NCBI GenBank assembly: GCA_015068235.1 | Contig: SVKY01000011.1 | Coordinates: forward strand, 1-48,348 | Length of the DNA: 48,348 bases | DNA from: Oscillospiraceae bacterium | GTDB lineage: Bacteria > Bacillota > Clostridia > Oscillospirales > Oscillospiraceae | Direction of reading: 5' to 3' | In this document: positions 24,334 to 31,945 of the stretch, in pieces | How the letters are laid out: every line of letters begins with the position of its first letter | How positions within the stretch are numbered: the first letter of the stretch is position 1 | Program-made: the position numbers and the translations under genes | The notes under the pieces: model-generated | Seen by the model: only the letters and a program-made list of their open reading frames with translations | Database searches by the model: none | Told to the model about the DNA's origin: nothing

Positions 24334-25559
24334 TATTCGAGAGATTCGATGGCGCCTAAGAAGACGAAGCAATCATTCACATTATCATAAATGCCCATCA
24401 CAAACGGACGATCGAGCAATACGGTCTTTTGAAGCAGGTCAATGCCCTTGCAATCCTCTGCGACAATGGTAGCTGCACCTGCCTGTGTGCCGTGCTCATC
24501 GACCTTCAGATAAGTTTTGTGCAAAATATAGGAGATCTTTAGATCAAAATTGCTCGTGCGGGACAGATCGGCGTTGTCCGTAAATGCCTCGGGCATGCCC
24601 ATTGCGGAAAGCGCATCGTTGAGTTCGCTGCTGTAGTCGAGCTCGTATTTCGGCATCGTGACAAGAACTGACTGCTCTGATGCGTTTTGGATGGTATTGA
24701 GCAACGAATGTCCGCTCAGAGAGGAGATATATTCCTGCAAAGAAATTCCCTCATTCGGAAGCATAGCAACAAAGCTGTACTGCTCGCCCTTGTAGGGTTT
24801 CATGAAGCCGATGGCGCTGCCATCATCTAAGTAATAATTTTCTTCGGAACAGAGCATTTCGGCAAATTCTTCACCGCTTGCACTATGAAAAATGCCATCA
24901 ATGATCTGACTATCCTCGTATTCCTCCTGCCAAGCGGCATCGAAGCTCAAGGCGTTGATCAAGTACATCATGGTCGTCGCATCGATACTTTCAAGTGCTT
25001 CATTGATCCGACCGGCGGTATTTTTGCTGATCCAATCGTTGATATCCTTCACGGTTTGCGCATCAAAATCTGCTGCGAAAAGGTCAGAGTCATAGTAGTC
25101 TGCATTGATCTGCAGAAAATCGGGATTCGGTTCGAAGCTACCTTCCTGACGGAACCAAATGGAATTAGCGCTGTGCAGCTCATCGCCTGTACCACGAGCC
25201 AGGGCGAAAAGATAGACATTCATCTCGGCGGCGCTCATGCCCAGAACATCTTCCATCTGTGCAAGTGTGGTGGTGTCGGCACCGTTTGCGGTCATGGCAA
25301 GTGCGGTATAGACGCTGTAAGGAGAGAGAATACAGTTTTCACCCTCGTAAGTATTTTGGAGCAAAGACACCGCAAAATTCGCTGATGCCAGTGAGTGGCG
25401 GTCAGTGATGCTCACCTGCTGTACGGGCGCAGGCTTGACGTTTGTCAAAAGATCGACCGTACCAAGCTTGCTTTCGGTCGGCTCTGCTTCAGCGCAGGCA
25501 AATAGCTGCAGACACATTGCAGATAAAAGCACGAAGCTGATCCACTTTTTGAATTTCAT
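24333..25559 (-). CDS. Secreted serpin (serine/cysteine protease inhibitor), lipoprotein
   Basis: 408 residues from ATG 25559, with AAGGAG upstream. A lipoprotein-like leader has LFAC at 19-22 (the -2 Phe is slightly atypical). The serpin fold is complete: NCILSPYSVYTALAMTANGA, the ANSIWF strand, YLINALSFDAAW, and a C-terminal DRPFVMGIYD strand. The reactive loop begins at Gly357 with hinge GTQAGAAT (small residues, as in inhibitory serpins). Counting from the hinge puts Lys371 at P1, suggesting trypsin-like targets, though the loop is about three residues longer than alpha-1-antitrypsin, so P1 may shift. Gut Clostridia serpins inhibiting host proteases are known. Confidence 0.93.
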   Translation of the reverse strand: MKFKKWISFVLLSAMCLQLFACAEAEPTESKLGTVDLLTNVKPAPVQQVSITDRHSLASANFAVSLLQNTYEGENCILSPYSVYTALAMTANGADTTTLAQMEDVLGMSAAEMNVYLFALARGTGDELHSANSIWFRQEGSFEPNPDFLQINADYYDSDLFAADFDAQTVKDINDWISKNTAGRINEALESIDATTMMYLINALSFDAAWQEEYEDSQIIDGIFHSASGEEFAEMLCSEENYYLDDGSAIGFMKPYKGEQYSFVAMLPNEGISLQEYISSLSGHSLLNTIQNASEQSVLVTMPKYELDYSSELNDALSAMGMPEAFTDNADLSRTSNFDLKISYILHKTYLKVDEHGTQAGAATIVAEDCKGIDLLQKTVLLDRPFVMGIYDNVNDCFVFLGAIESLE

Positions 25560-25656
25560 AAAAAACATCTCCTTCAATTTCATCCTGCTCGACAAATCAG
25601 AATGTATGCTTTCTCTGTCCGTTAATCATATGACGTTGCGAACGGGAAAAAGTTCC

Positions 25657-25687
25657 AAAAAAACGCCGCAAATTCTGCGACGTTTTT
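25657..25687 (-). terminator. Terminator of pgsA and the zinc-ribbon gene
   Basis: AAAAACGCCGCA/TGCGACGTTTTT stem with one mismatch and a minus-strand U-run, overlapping the zinc-ribbon stop codon. Confidence 0.75.
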
Positions 25688-25874
25688 ATGTTCTGCGAAG
25701 AAAGATCTCACCGCATTTGCGGCAGACAACTTTCGTCTGTGCGTGGCAGATCGGCACAGACTGCACCGCGCGGCAGGCAGGGCAGCGGAAATAACGCTTT
25801 TGCGGACCGTAGCGCAGACGGTTGCCGATGTGCTCACGGCGTCTGAGCCAAAAATCTGTGAATCGGCGCTTCAT
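25686..25874 (-). CDS. Small zinc-ribbon protein
   Basis: 62 residues, strongly basic. Two Cys pairs (CPAC at about 31-34 and CRKC at about 51-54) form one zinc ribbon. The ATG overlaps the pgsA stop (ATGA) and has GGAAGG four bases upstream, so translation is coupled to pgsA. The product cannot be assigned beyond a nucleic-acid- or protein-binding ribbon. Confidence 0.75.
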   Translation of the reverse strand: MKRRFTDFWLRRREHIGNRLRYGPQKRYFRCPACRAVQSVPICHAQTKVVCRKCGEIFLRRT

Positions 25875-26482
25875 GATGCCTTCCGCATGTTATGCGCCTC
25901 CTTGAGGATTTTTGCAAAATAGATAAAATACTTTGCAAAAGAAAGAAGAATCAATGAAACGATCAGAATTGAGTCGATCAACACAAAGGTCTCGGGAATC
26001 GGATTGCCTGTAATGACCTCCCATAAGATCATGATGCCCATGGAAAGATAGATCACCATGGTGCAAAGCTTGCCGTACCAGCCGGCGCTGTAAACGCTGT
26101 GGGTCTTGTGCAGCGCCATGAGGGTCATAATGCCGATGATAAACTCCTTCGCAACCAAAGCGGCAACGACCCACCAATACTTCATGTCCAGCAGGCACAG
26201 CAAAACGACCAATTGCGTCAGCTTGTCTGCAACGGGGTCGATCGCCTTGCCGAAGTCGGAGACGAGATGGAAGGTTCTTGCGATCCAACCGTCAACCACA
26301 TCGGTTACGCCCGAGAGAAACAGTACGCTCAATGCCCAAAACGAATGACCGTTTTCATATAAAATAACAATAATCGGAATCAACAGCAGCCTGAAAAAGC
26401 TGAGAATGTTAGGCAGCGTTAAAATTCTGTCCGTATCAGCCCGTTGGGCTCTTTCAATGTCTTTGCGATCGTTATCGCTCAT
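25871..26482 (-). CDS. pgsA: CDP-diacylglycerol--glycerol-3-phosphate 3-phosphatidyltransferase
   Basis: 203 residues from ATG 26482, with CGGAGG upstream; an earlier in-frame start lacks this. It makes phosphatidylglycerol phosphate from CDP-diacylglycerol at the membrane. The CDP-alcohol phosphotransferase motif DG-x2-AR-x8-G-x3-D-x3-D is exact (VDGWIARTF...GKAIDPVAD, about 57-80). Five to six membrane spans follow. The first 25 residues are polar and carry no signal peptide. A short zinc-ribbon gene overlaps the 3' end. Confidence 0.93.
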   Translation of the reverse strand: MSDNDRKDIERAQRADTDRILTLPNILSFFRLLLIPIIVILYENGHSFWALSVLFLSGVTDVVDGWIARTFHLVSDFGKAIDPVADKLTQLVVLLCLLDMKYWWVVAALVAKEFIIGIMTLMALHKTHSVYSAGWYGKLCTMVIYLSMGIMILWEVITGNPIPETFVLIDSILIVSLILLSFAKYFIYFAKILKEAHNMRKAS

Positions 26483-26584
26483 AGTATCGCCTCCGAGGAA
26501 AATTGTACCCAATTATTGTGCTTGATTATAAGTGACAAACATCAACGCAACATCAACTTTAGATGAATTTTTGTTGATTTTTCT

Positions 26585-26612
26585 TTGCATCTTTGCTCGG
26601 GTATGATATACT
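26585..26612 (+). promoter_or_regulatory. Promoter of the two-component operon
   Basis: TTGCAT, 16-base spacer, TATACT, 35 bases before ATG 26648. The upstream 26520-26560 contains ACATCAACG/ACATCAAC direct repeats that could be regulator sites. Confidence 0.6.
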
Positions 26613-26647
26613 GGGTATACAGCGACCTGAAAAGGAGGGTGAGCTTG

Positions 26648-27325
26648 ATGTTTCGAATTCTGATTGCCGAGGATGATAACGAGCTGCGGCAGTTGTTTTG
26701 CAGAGTTTTGAGCCGAAATGGCTTTACCACAATTGGTGTGAATGATGGAGTGGAGGCGCTCGAAGCACTGGAACATGAATCTGTGGATTTGATCGTTTCT
26801 GATATTATGATGCCGAGAATGGACGGCTATGCTTTGGTGCGTACGTTGCGTGAAGCGAACAATTATTTGCCTGTGCTGATGATCACGGCGAAGGACGGTT
26901 TTAGCGATATGCAATCGGGCTTTATGGCAGGAGCGGATGATTATTTGGTGAAGCCTGTCAATGTCAATGAGTTGATTTTGAGGATCAACGCACTTTTGAG
27001 GCGTGCGAAAATGGTGGTAGAACGCCGTCAAAAAATGGGGGATACAATTTTCGACTTTGACGCTTTCTCTGTGCGCCGTAACGATGCGGAGATCATTTTG
27101 CCACAGAAGGAATTTTTGCTTCTTTACAAGCTGGTTTCCTCACCGTCTCATATTTTCACACGTCAACAGCTTATGGACGATATATGGGGTGTGGATTCGC
27201 AGACAGAGGCTCGCACGATCGATGTGCATATCAATCGTTTGCGAGACCGTTTCAGAGACAACCCCGACTTTGAGATCATCACGGTGCGTGGAATCGGCTA
27301 TAAGGCGGTGAGTCGCAATGGATAA
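26648..27325 (+). CDS. OmpR-family response regulator
   Basis: 225 residues from ATG 26648, with AAGGAGGG upstream. Receiver domain 1-120: acidic pocket Glu8/Asp9/Asp10, phospho-acceptor Asp52 (VSDIMMP), Thr in MITAKD, Lys in LVKPVN. C-terminal winged helix with the transactivation loop and recognition region (RTIDVHINRLRDRF, VRGIGYK). Its stop overlaps the kinase start by 8 bases, so the two are translated together. The signal and targets are unknown. Confidence 0.94.
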   Translation: MFRILIAEDDNELRQLFCRVLSRNGFTTIGVNDGVEALEALEHESVDLIVSDIMMPRMDGYALVRTLREANNYLPVLMITAKDGFSDMQSGFMAGADDYLVKPVNVNELILRINALLRRAKMVVERRQKMGDTIFDFDAFSVRRNDAEIILPQKEFLLLYKLVSSPSHIFTRQQLMDDIWGVDSQTEARTIDVHINRLRDRFRDNPDFEIITVRGIGYKAVSRNG

Positions 27326-28343
27326 AAAATATTCCCCTCGAATGAGGGTGTATTATTGGCTGATCCTAACATTTATCGTCTTATTCTCTTTTACGGCAGT
27401 TGCAAGCAGTATGTTTGCCTTAGACCGTTTGGGCTTGATTCCGAAGCTGAGCTTGTCCACACTGATCTCTCTGCTTGCGGTGGCAATGGTTTCGATTTCC
27501 TTGATGAGTTATTTTTTAGGACAGCGCATTTTGGCACCGATGGTCAAGCTGAGCAAGGCATCGAAGGAGGTCGCAAAGGGGAATTATAATATCACTGTCT
27601 CCGATTCGAGTAAATTGGAGGAGGTGCAGACGACCTTCCGAAATTTTAACGCTATGGTGAAGCAGCTTGACAGTGTTTCGACCCTCAGCAGTGATTTTGT
27701 GGCAAATGTCTCCCACGAGTTCAAAACGCCGCTGACAGCGATCGAGGGCTATGCGACACTTTTGCAAGATGAGACCTTGCCCGAGGACGAGCGTGCGGAA
27801 TATGTTGAGAAAATTTTGTACAACACCCACCGCTTGACCAGCCTTGTCGGCAATATTTTGACCCTTTCCAAAATCGAAAGTGCGCAGCTTGCGCCACAAT
27901 ATACCGATTTTCGCCTCGATGAGCAGATTCGCCAGGCAGTTGTCATGCTTGAGACGCAATGGGGAAGTAAGGGGATCAGCTTCGATGCTGTGCTGGAGAG
28001 TGTGCAGATCAATTCCTGCGAAAGCTTGCTCGTGCACGTGTGGACAAATCTACTTTCCAATGCGATCAAATTCAGCGCTAACGATTCTGTGATCGATCTG
28101 CGCTTGAAAAGCCAAAAGGAATGCGTCATCTTCACGGTGCGAGATCACGGCTGTGGCATGGATGAAGAGGTACAGACGCATATTTTCGACAAATTTTACC
28201 AGGCGGATACGTCACATAAAGCCGAGGGAAACGGATTGGGACTTTCTATGGTCAAGCATATTGTCGAGCTTCTTGAGGGCGTGATCGAGGTGGAAAGCGC
28301 ACCGAATCAAGGCACGACCTTCCGTGTCATCTTGCCGAAATAA
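27318..28343 (+). CDS. Sensor histidine kinase
   Basis: 341 residues. Two membrane spans near the N-terminus (about 12-35 and 42-68) enclose almost no extracellular loop. A HAMP domain (about 68-122) follows, then the His box FVANVSHEFKTPLTAIEGY with His about 134, N box LLSNAIKFS, G1 DHGCGM, F box FDKFYQ, and G2 GNGLGLSM. With so short a sensor loop, the signal may be intramembrane, as in bacitracin-type kinases. It pairs with the overlapping OmpR regulator. Confidence 0.94.
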   Translation: MDKKYSPRMRVYYWLILTFIVLFSFTAVASSMFALDRLGLIPKLSLSTLISLLAVAMVSISLMSYFLGQRILAPMVKLSKASKEVAKGNYNITVSDSSKLEEVQTTFRNFNAMVKQLDSVSTLSSDFVANVSHEFKTPLTAIEGYATLLQDETLPEDERAEYVEKILYNTHRLTSLVGNILTLSKIESAQLAPQYTDFRLDEQIRQAVVMLETQWGSKGISFDAVLESVQINSCESLLVHVWTNLLSNAIKFSANDSVIDLRLKSQKECVIFTVRDHGCGMDEEVQTHIFDKFYQADTSHKAEGNGLGLSMVKHIVELLEGVIEVESAPNQGTTFRVILPK

Positions 28344-28345
28344 AG

Positions 28346-28370
28346 AAAGCGATGCCGAGAGCATCGCTTT
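28346..28370. terminator. Bidirectional terminator after the kinase and XRE genes
   Basis: AAAGCGATGC pairs with GCATCGCTTT around a 5-base loop between convergent genes; it overlaps the XRE stop. Confidence 0.85.
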
Positions 28371-28606
28371 TAATCTTTGAAATTCCTAAGATATGGCTGC
28401 TTTTGATCTGTGATTCCTAAAATATAATCTACGGATGTTTGGTACAGCATTGCTAAACGAATCAAAATATCCGTCGGCACATCACGAAGACCACGCTCAT
28501 ATCGGCAGTATTGCGGCTGCTTCATATCCAAGTATTGAGCAACCTGTAGCTGACTCAGATCTTGATCCTCTCGCAAATCTCTCAGCCGAGGATAATAGTT
28601 TAACAT
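28370..28606 (-). CDS. XRE-family helix-turn-helix repressor
   Basis: 78 residues from ATG 28606 (AAAGG upstream); a TTG eight codons earlier is possible but has no site. A single Cro/C1-type helix-turn-helix fills residues about 5-62 (LREDQDLSQLQVAQYLDMKQ, YCRYERGLRDVPTDILIRLA, then YQTSVDYILG). No effector domain is present. It is divergent from the BspA-type surface gene, and a palindrome overlaps that gene's promoter, so local repression is likely. Confidence 0.88.
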   Translation of the reverse strand: MLNYYPRLRDLREDQDLSQLQVAQYLDMKQPQYCRYERGLRDVPTDILIRLAMLYQTSVDYILGITDQKQPYLRNFKD

Positions 28607-28634
28607 GTCGATCAACCTTTTTTGTTTCAAAGTA

Positions 28635-28686
28635 TTGACATATTATCACCAAACGGTTATAATTTAACTATATTATAACTGTTTGG
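28635..28686 (+). promoter_or_regulatory. Consensus sigma-70 promoter with overlapping palindromic operator
   Basis: TTGACA (28635-28640), 17-base spacer, TATAAT (28658-28663): both boxes perfect, driving the BspA-type gene at 28717. Overlapping it, CCAAACGGTTATAAT and ATTATAACTGTTTGG (28649-28663, 28672-28686) form a 15-bp inverted repeat with one mismatch and an 8-base spacer; a further TTATAA half follows. A likely operator for the divergent XRE repressor. Confidence 0.8.
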
Positions 28687-28716
28687 TTATAAAACAAAAT
28701 GAAAAGGAGAAACGAT

Positions 28717-31443
28717 ATGAAACAAACAATGAAACGTCTAATGACATTCATCCTATGCGTAGCGATATTCCTCTCCCTGCTTCCGATGGGAACGCCTCAG
28801 ACAAAAGCCTATTCCGAAACGGATATCGCCTACCCCGTCGAGGGCGGTAATATCTATTTCGATAAGGAAACCGGCACCATCACCGGCGCAGACAAAACCA
28901 TAACGTCTGCAAACATCCCAGCCGAAATCGACAGCGTTGTTGTAACGAGCATCGGAACGGAAGCCTTTTCCGGTTGCATTCTTTCAAATCTTCAATTGCC
29001 TGAGAGCATAGTATCTTTTGGCTCTGATGTATTTTTCAATTGCTACAACTTAACTAACATAACAATTCCTAAAAATGTGGTAGATATTAGAAGCCATACC
29101 TTTAATTCATGTCAGGCATTAGAAACTATTAAGGTTGATGAAGCAAACCCTTATTATAGCTCTGATGCAGATGGTATTCTGTATGATAAAGAAAAAATAA
29201 GGCTAATTCGTTGCCCAGAAGGTTATTCTAAAACATATGAAGTCCCCGATAGTGTAACAACTATAGATCCGTCCGCATTCTATTATTGTAGAAAATTAAT
29301 AAGTGTAAAAATTCCTGCCAGTGTGACGAGCATTGGAGAGGAGGCTTTCTATTACTGTAGTAACTTGGATGGTATTTGGGTAGATGAATACAGTCAGCAT
29401 TATTGCTCTGATAGTAACGGAATTCTGTTTGACAAGAAAAAAACTGAGTTGATTAGATGCCCAGAAAACTATTCTGGCTCATATGCGATCCCTGATAGTG
29501 TAACTAAGATTGCGAATAATGCGTTCTCATGGTGCTTCTCTTTAACAAATGTAAGCATTCCAATTGGAGTTACCCACATTGGCGACAATGCATTCTATAG
29601 ATGTACGGAACTGAAAAGCATAAAACTTCCCAGTAGTGTGACAAGCATTGGTGAAAAAACGTTTAGTTATTGTCGCAACTTGAATAATATAAAAGTTGCC
29701 GCAACAAATGAATGGTATAGTTCTGATGAATTTGGAATTTTGTTTAACAAGACGAAAACTGAATTGATACAATGCCCTGGAAACTATTCCGGTGGATACA
29801 CAATACCTGATAGCGTAACTATTATTCGAGACTGGGCTTTTTATGACTGCATTGGTTTAACGAGTATTGAAATTCCTGAGACAACTTCTAATATTGGCAA
29901 CCATGCATTCGACTTCTGTTTTAAGTTGCGAAGTGTTGTGATTCCTGATAGTGTAACAAACCTTGGATCTTCTGCATTTTCGTGGTGTTTTGGTTTGACA
30001 AGTGTAACAATTAGCAATAACATAGCAATAATTGGTGATTCTACATTTGCACACTGTAGTAAATTGAGAAGCATAACAATTCCTGAAAGAGTGACGAGCA
30101 TTGGTGACAATGCTTTCTATAGTTGCGATGATTTAACAAGCATTATAATTCCTTTTAACGTGAAAAAAATCGGAAAAGCTGCATTTGCAAACTGTGAAAA
30201 ACTAACGGGTATTTGGGTTGACGAGTTAAATCAATTTTACAGTTCTGATGAAAACGGTGTTCTATTCAACAAAGAAAAAACAGAGCTGATACAGTACCCT
30301 GATGGTTATTCAGACAATTATACAGTTCCTGATTTTGTTATAAGTATTGGTTCGTTTGCGTTTTATTGGTGCTATAGTTTGACGAACGTGACGATTCCGG
30401 ACAGTGTTACGAGCATTGGTGATTATGCGTTCTCTAACAGCCATCTGACGAGCGTGACGATTCCCGACAGTGTTACGAGTATTGGTGATTGTGCGTTCGA
30501 TTCTTGCTACAGCCTTACGAGTGTGACAATTGGAAACGGTGTCACGAGTATAGGCTATCGTGCGTTCGATTCTTGCTTCAGTTTGACAGATGCTTATTAT
30601 AACGGTTCGGCAGAAGAATGGAATAAAATCAATGGTAACTGTGTGTTGCACAATGTAATCATTCATTTTGCCCATATGCCGAGCGAAGAATCGACTGAGC
30701 CGAGTGAGGAACCCTCCGAACCGAGTGAGGAGTCGACTGATCCGAGCGAAGAGCCCTCCGAGCCGAGTGAGGAGTCGACTGATCCGAGCGAAGAGCCCTC
30801 CGAGCCGAGTGAGGAACCCTCCGAGCCGAGCGAAGAACCCTCTGAGCCGAGCGAAGAACCCTCTGAGCCGAGTGAAGAGCCCTCTGAGCCTTCCGAGCCC
30901 GAAATTCCGACAGAAAATCCGTTCACGGACGTGAAGGAAAACGATTATTTTGCAACTCCCGTTTTATGGGCAGTAGGCAAAAATATCACCAATGGCATGA
31001 GTGCAACAATTTTTGCGCCGAACGCAAATTGCACTCGTGGTCAGATTGTGACCTTCCTTTGGAGAGCTTGCGGAAGTCCCGAGCCGACCTCTACGAAGAA
31101 TAACTTTAAGGACGTTAAGGCAGGAGAATACTACTACAAGGCTGTCCTTTGGGCAGTAGAAAACGGCATCACAACAGGTTTGTCCGCAACGAGCTTCGGA
31201 CCAAATGCCACCTGCACCCGTGGTCAGGTCGCAACCTTCCTGTGGAGAAGTCAGGGTGAGCCTGCACCCGAGAGTACGAACAATCCGTTCTCCGATGTTA
31301 AGACGAACGACTATTATTTCAACGCTGTCCTTTGGGCGGTTGAGAATAACGTCACACAGGGTGTCGGTGGCGGCAAGTTTGCACCGAACGCAAGCTGCAC
31401 CCGTGGACAAATCGTGACTTTCCTTTACAGAGCAATTGCATAA
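28717..31443 (+). CDS. BspA-type leucine-rich-repeat surface protein with three SLH domains
   Basis: 908 residues from ATG 28717 (AAGGAG site). Signal peptide about 1-32. LRR_5/BspA repeats cover about 75-630 (units like TIPDSVTSIGDYAF). Between them a second motif recurs four times (YYSSDxxGIL-K-KTELI-CP-YS-Y-IPDSVT, near 29135, 29379, 29690 and 30223). A Pro/Ser/Glu linker of ten 7-residue units spans about 655-724. Three S-layer homology domains (FTDVKENDYFATPVLWAVGK and two similar) end the protein, anchoring it to the cell-wall polymer. Probable adhesin. The LRR core is noticeably more A/T-rich than the ends. Confidence 0.94.
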   Translation: MKQTMKRLMTFILCVAIFLSLLPMGTPQTKAYSETDIAYPVEGGNIYFDKETGTITGADKTITSANIPAEIDSVVVTSIGTEAFSGCILSNLQLPESIVSFGSDVFFNCYNLTNITIPKNVVDIRSHTFNSCQALETIKVDEANPYYSSDADGILYDKEKIRLIRCPEGYSKTYEVPDSVTTIDPSAFYYCRKLISVKIPASVTSIGEEAFYYCSNLDGIWVDEYSQHYCSDSNGILFDKKKTELIRCPENYSGSYAIPDSVTKIANNAFSWCFSLTNVSIPIGVTHIGDNAFYRCTELKSIKLPSSVTSIGEKTFSYCRNLNNIKVAATNEWYSSDEFGILFNKTKTELIQCPGNYSGGYTIPDSVTIIRDWAFYDCIGLTSIEIPETTSNIGNHAFDFCFKLRSVVIPDSVTNLGSSAFSWCFGLTSVTISNNIAIIGDSTFAHCSKLRSITIPERVTSIGDNAFYSCDDLTSIIIPFNVKKIGKAAFANCEKLTGIWVDELNQFYSSDENGVLFNKEKTELIQYPDGYSDNYTVPDFVISIGSFAFYWCYSLTNVTIPDSVTSIGDYAFSNSHLTSVTIPDSVTSIGDCAFDSCYSLTSVTIGNGVTSIGYRAFDSCFSLTDAYYNGSAEEWNKINGNCVLHNVIIHFAHMPSEESTEPSEEPSEPSEESTDPSEEPSEPSEESTDPSEEPSEPSEEPSEPSEEPSEPSEEPSEPSEEPSEPSEPEIPTENPFTDVKENDYFATPVLWAVGKNITNGMSATIFAPNANCTRGQIVTFLWRACGSPEPTSTKNNFKDVKAGEYYYKAVLWAVENGITTGLSATSFGPNATCTRGQVATFLWRSQGEPAPESTNNPFSDVKTNDYYFNAVLWAVENNVTQGVGGGKFAPNASCTRGQIVTFLYRAIA
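30679..30888 (+). repeat. Ten 21-base tandem repeats encoding the PSEE linker
   Basis: Ten in-frame units encode PSEESTE/PSEEPSE variants. Two 42-base units (30721-30762 and 30763-30804) are identical, so the array is recently expanded and likely length-variable between strains. Confidence 0.95.
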
Positions 31444-31449
31444 ACAAAC

Positions 31450-31482
31450 GGCTGCTGCAAGGCAAATAACCTTGCAGCAGCC
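31450..31482 (+). terminator. Terminator of the BspA-type gene
   Basis: GGCTGCTGCAAGG pairs exactly with CCTTGCAGCAGCC around a 7-base loop; the following ATTTATTA is only moderately T-rich. Confidence 0.8.
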
Positions 31483-31500
31483 ATTTATTATGCGATGTTT

Positions 31501-31901
31501 GCCAAATTCCGATTTATCGAGCAGTTTGAGTTATCGCAAAACGACCAGTAACAGCTTACGACCACGCGAAGCGTGCCGGGAGGAGTACGCAGGGGAGGGC
31601 GGCTGTGCGCCGAGAAACAGCTTATGAAACAGCAAGAGAAACGATAGTCGCACTCGTCAGCGCCTCCATAAGCGGCGCCTTCTTTGGGTACTTTCTTGGT
31701 AAGACAAGAAAGTACCGCTCCACGCAGTGGAGCAAACCGAAGCATTGCTTGCACTTTTGTTTTCGCCGTAAATTTCTAAAAATAACGAAATATTTTACTG
31801 CACGCGCGTCAAGGATGCACCCCAAGAGTACTTCTTCGCTTCGCTCAGAGCGCCGCGCGCTACGGCGTGATACTAAACTTACCGATAAATCGGAATTTGG
31901 C
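31501..31901. repeat. Non-coding element with 19-bp inverted ends and internal hairpins
   Basis: GCCAAATTCCGATTTATCG (31501-31519) recurs inverted at 31883-31901, with partial similarity continuing inward for about 15 bases. Inside lie a 12-bp perfect hairpin GGTACTTTCTTG/CAAGAAAGTACC (31687-31716) followed at once by GCTCCAC/GTGGAGC (31717-31733). The open frames here are short, on both strands, and protein-like in neither. It resembles a MITE or structured intergenic repeat. No target-site duplication or transposase is evident. The gap 31444-31945 holds no gene. Confidence 0.6.
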
Positions 31902-31945
31902 GAGTACACACAGGCGGCTTTCGAGAACTGAAAGGCGGTCTGTTT

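Noticed and set aside
30679-30888. Short regular repeats as a possible CRISPR array
   Set aside because: Units are contiguous without spacers and stay in frame within a coding sequence; no cas genes are present.
31605-31931. Overlapping open frames on both strands after the BspA gene
   Set aside because: Short, without start sites or domain features, and inside a hairpin-rich inverted-repeat element.
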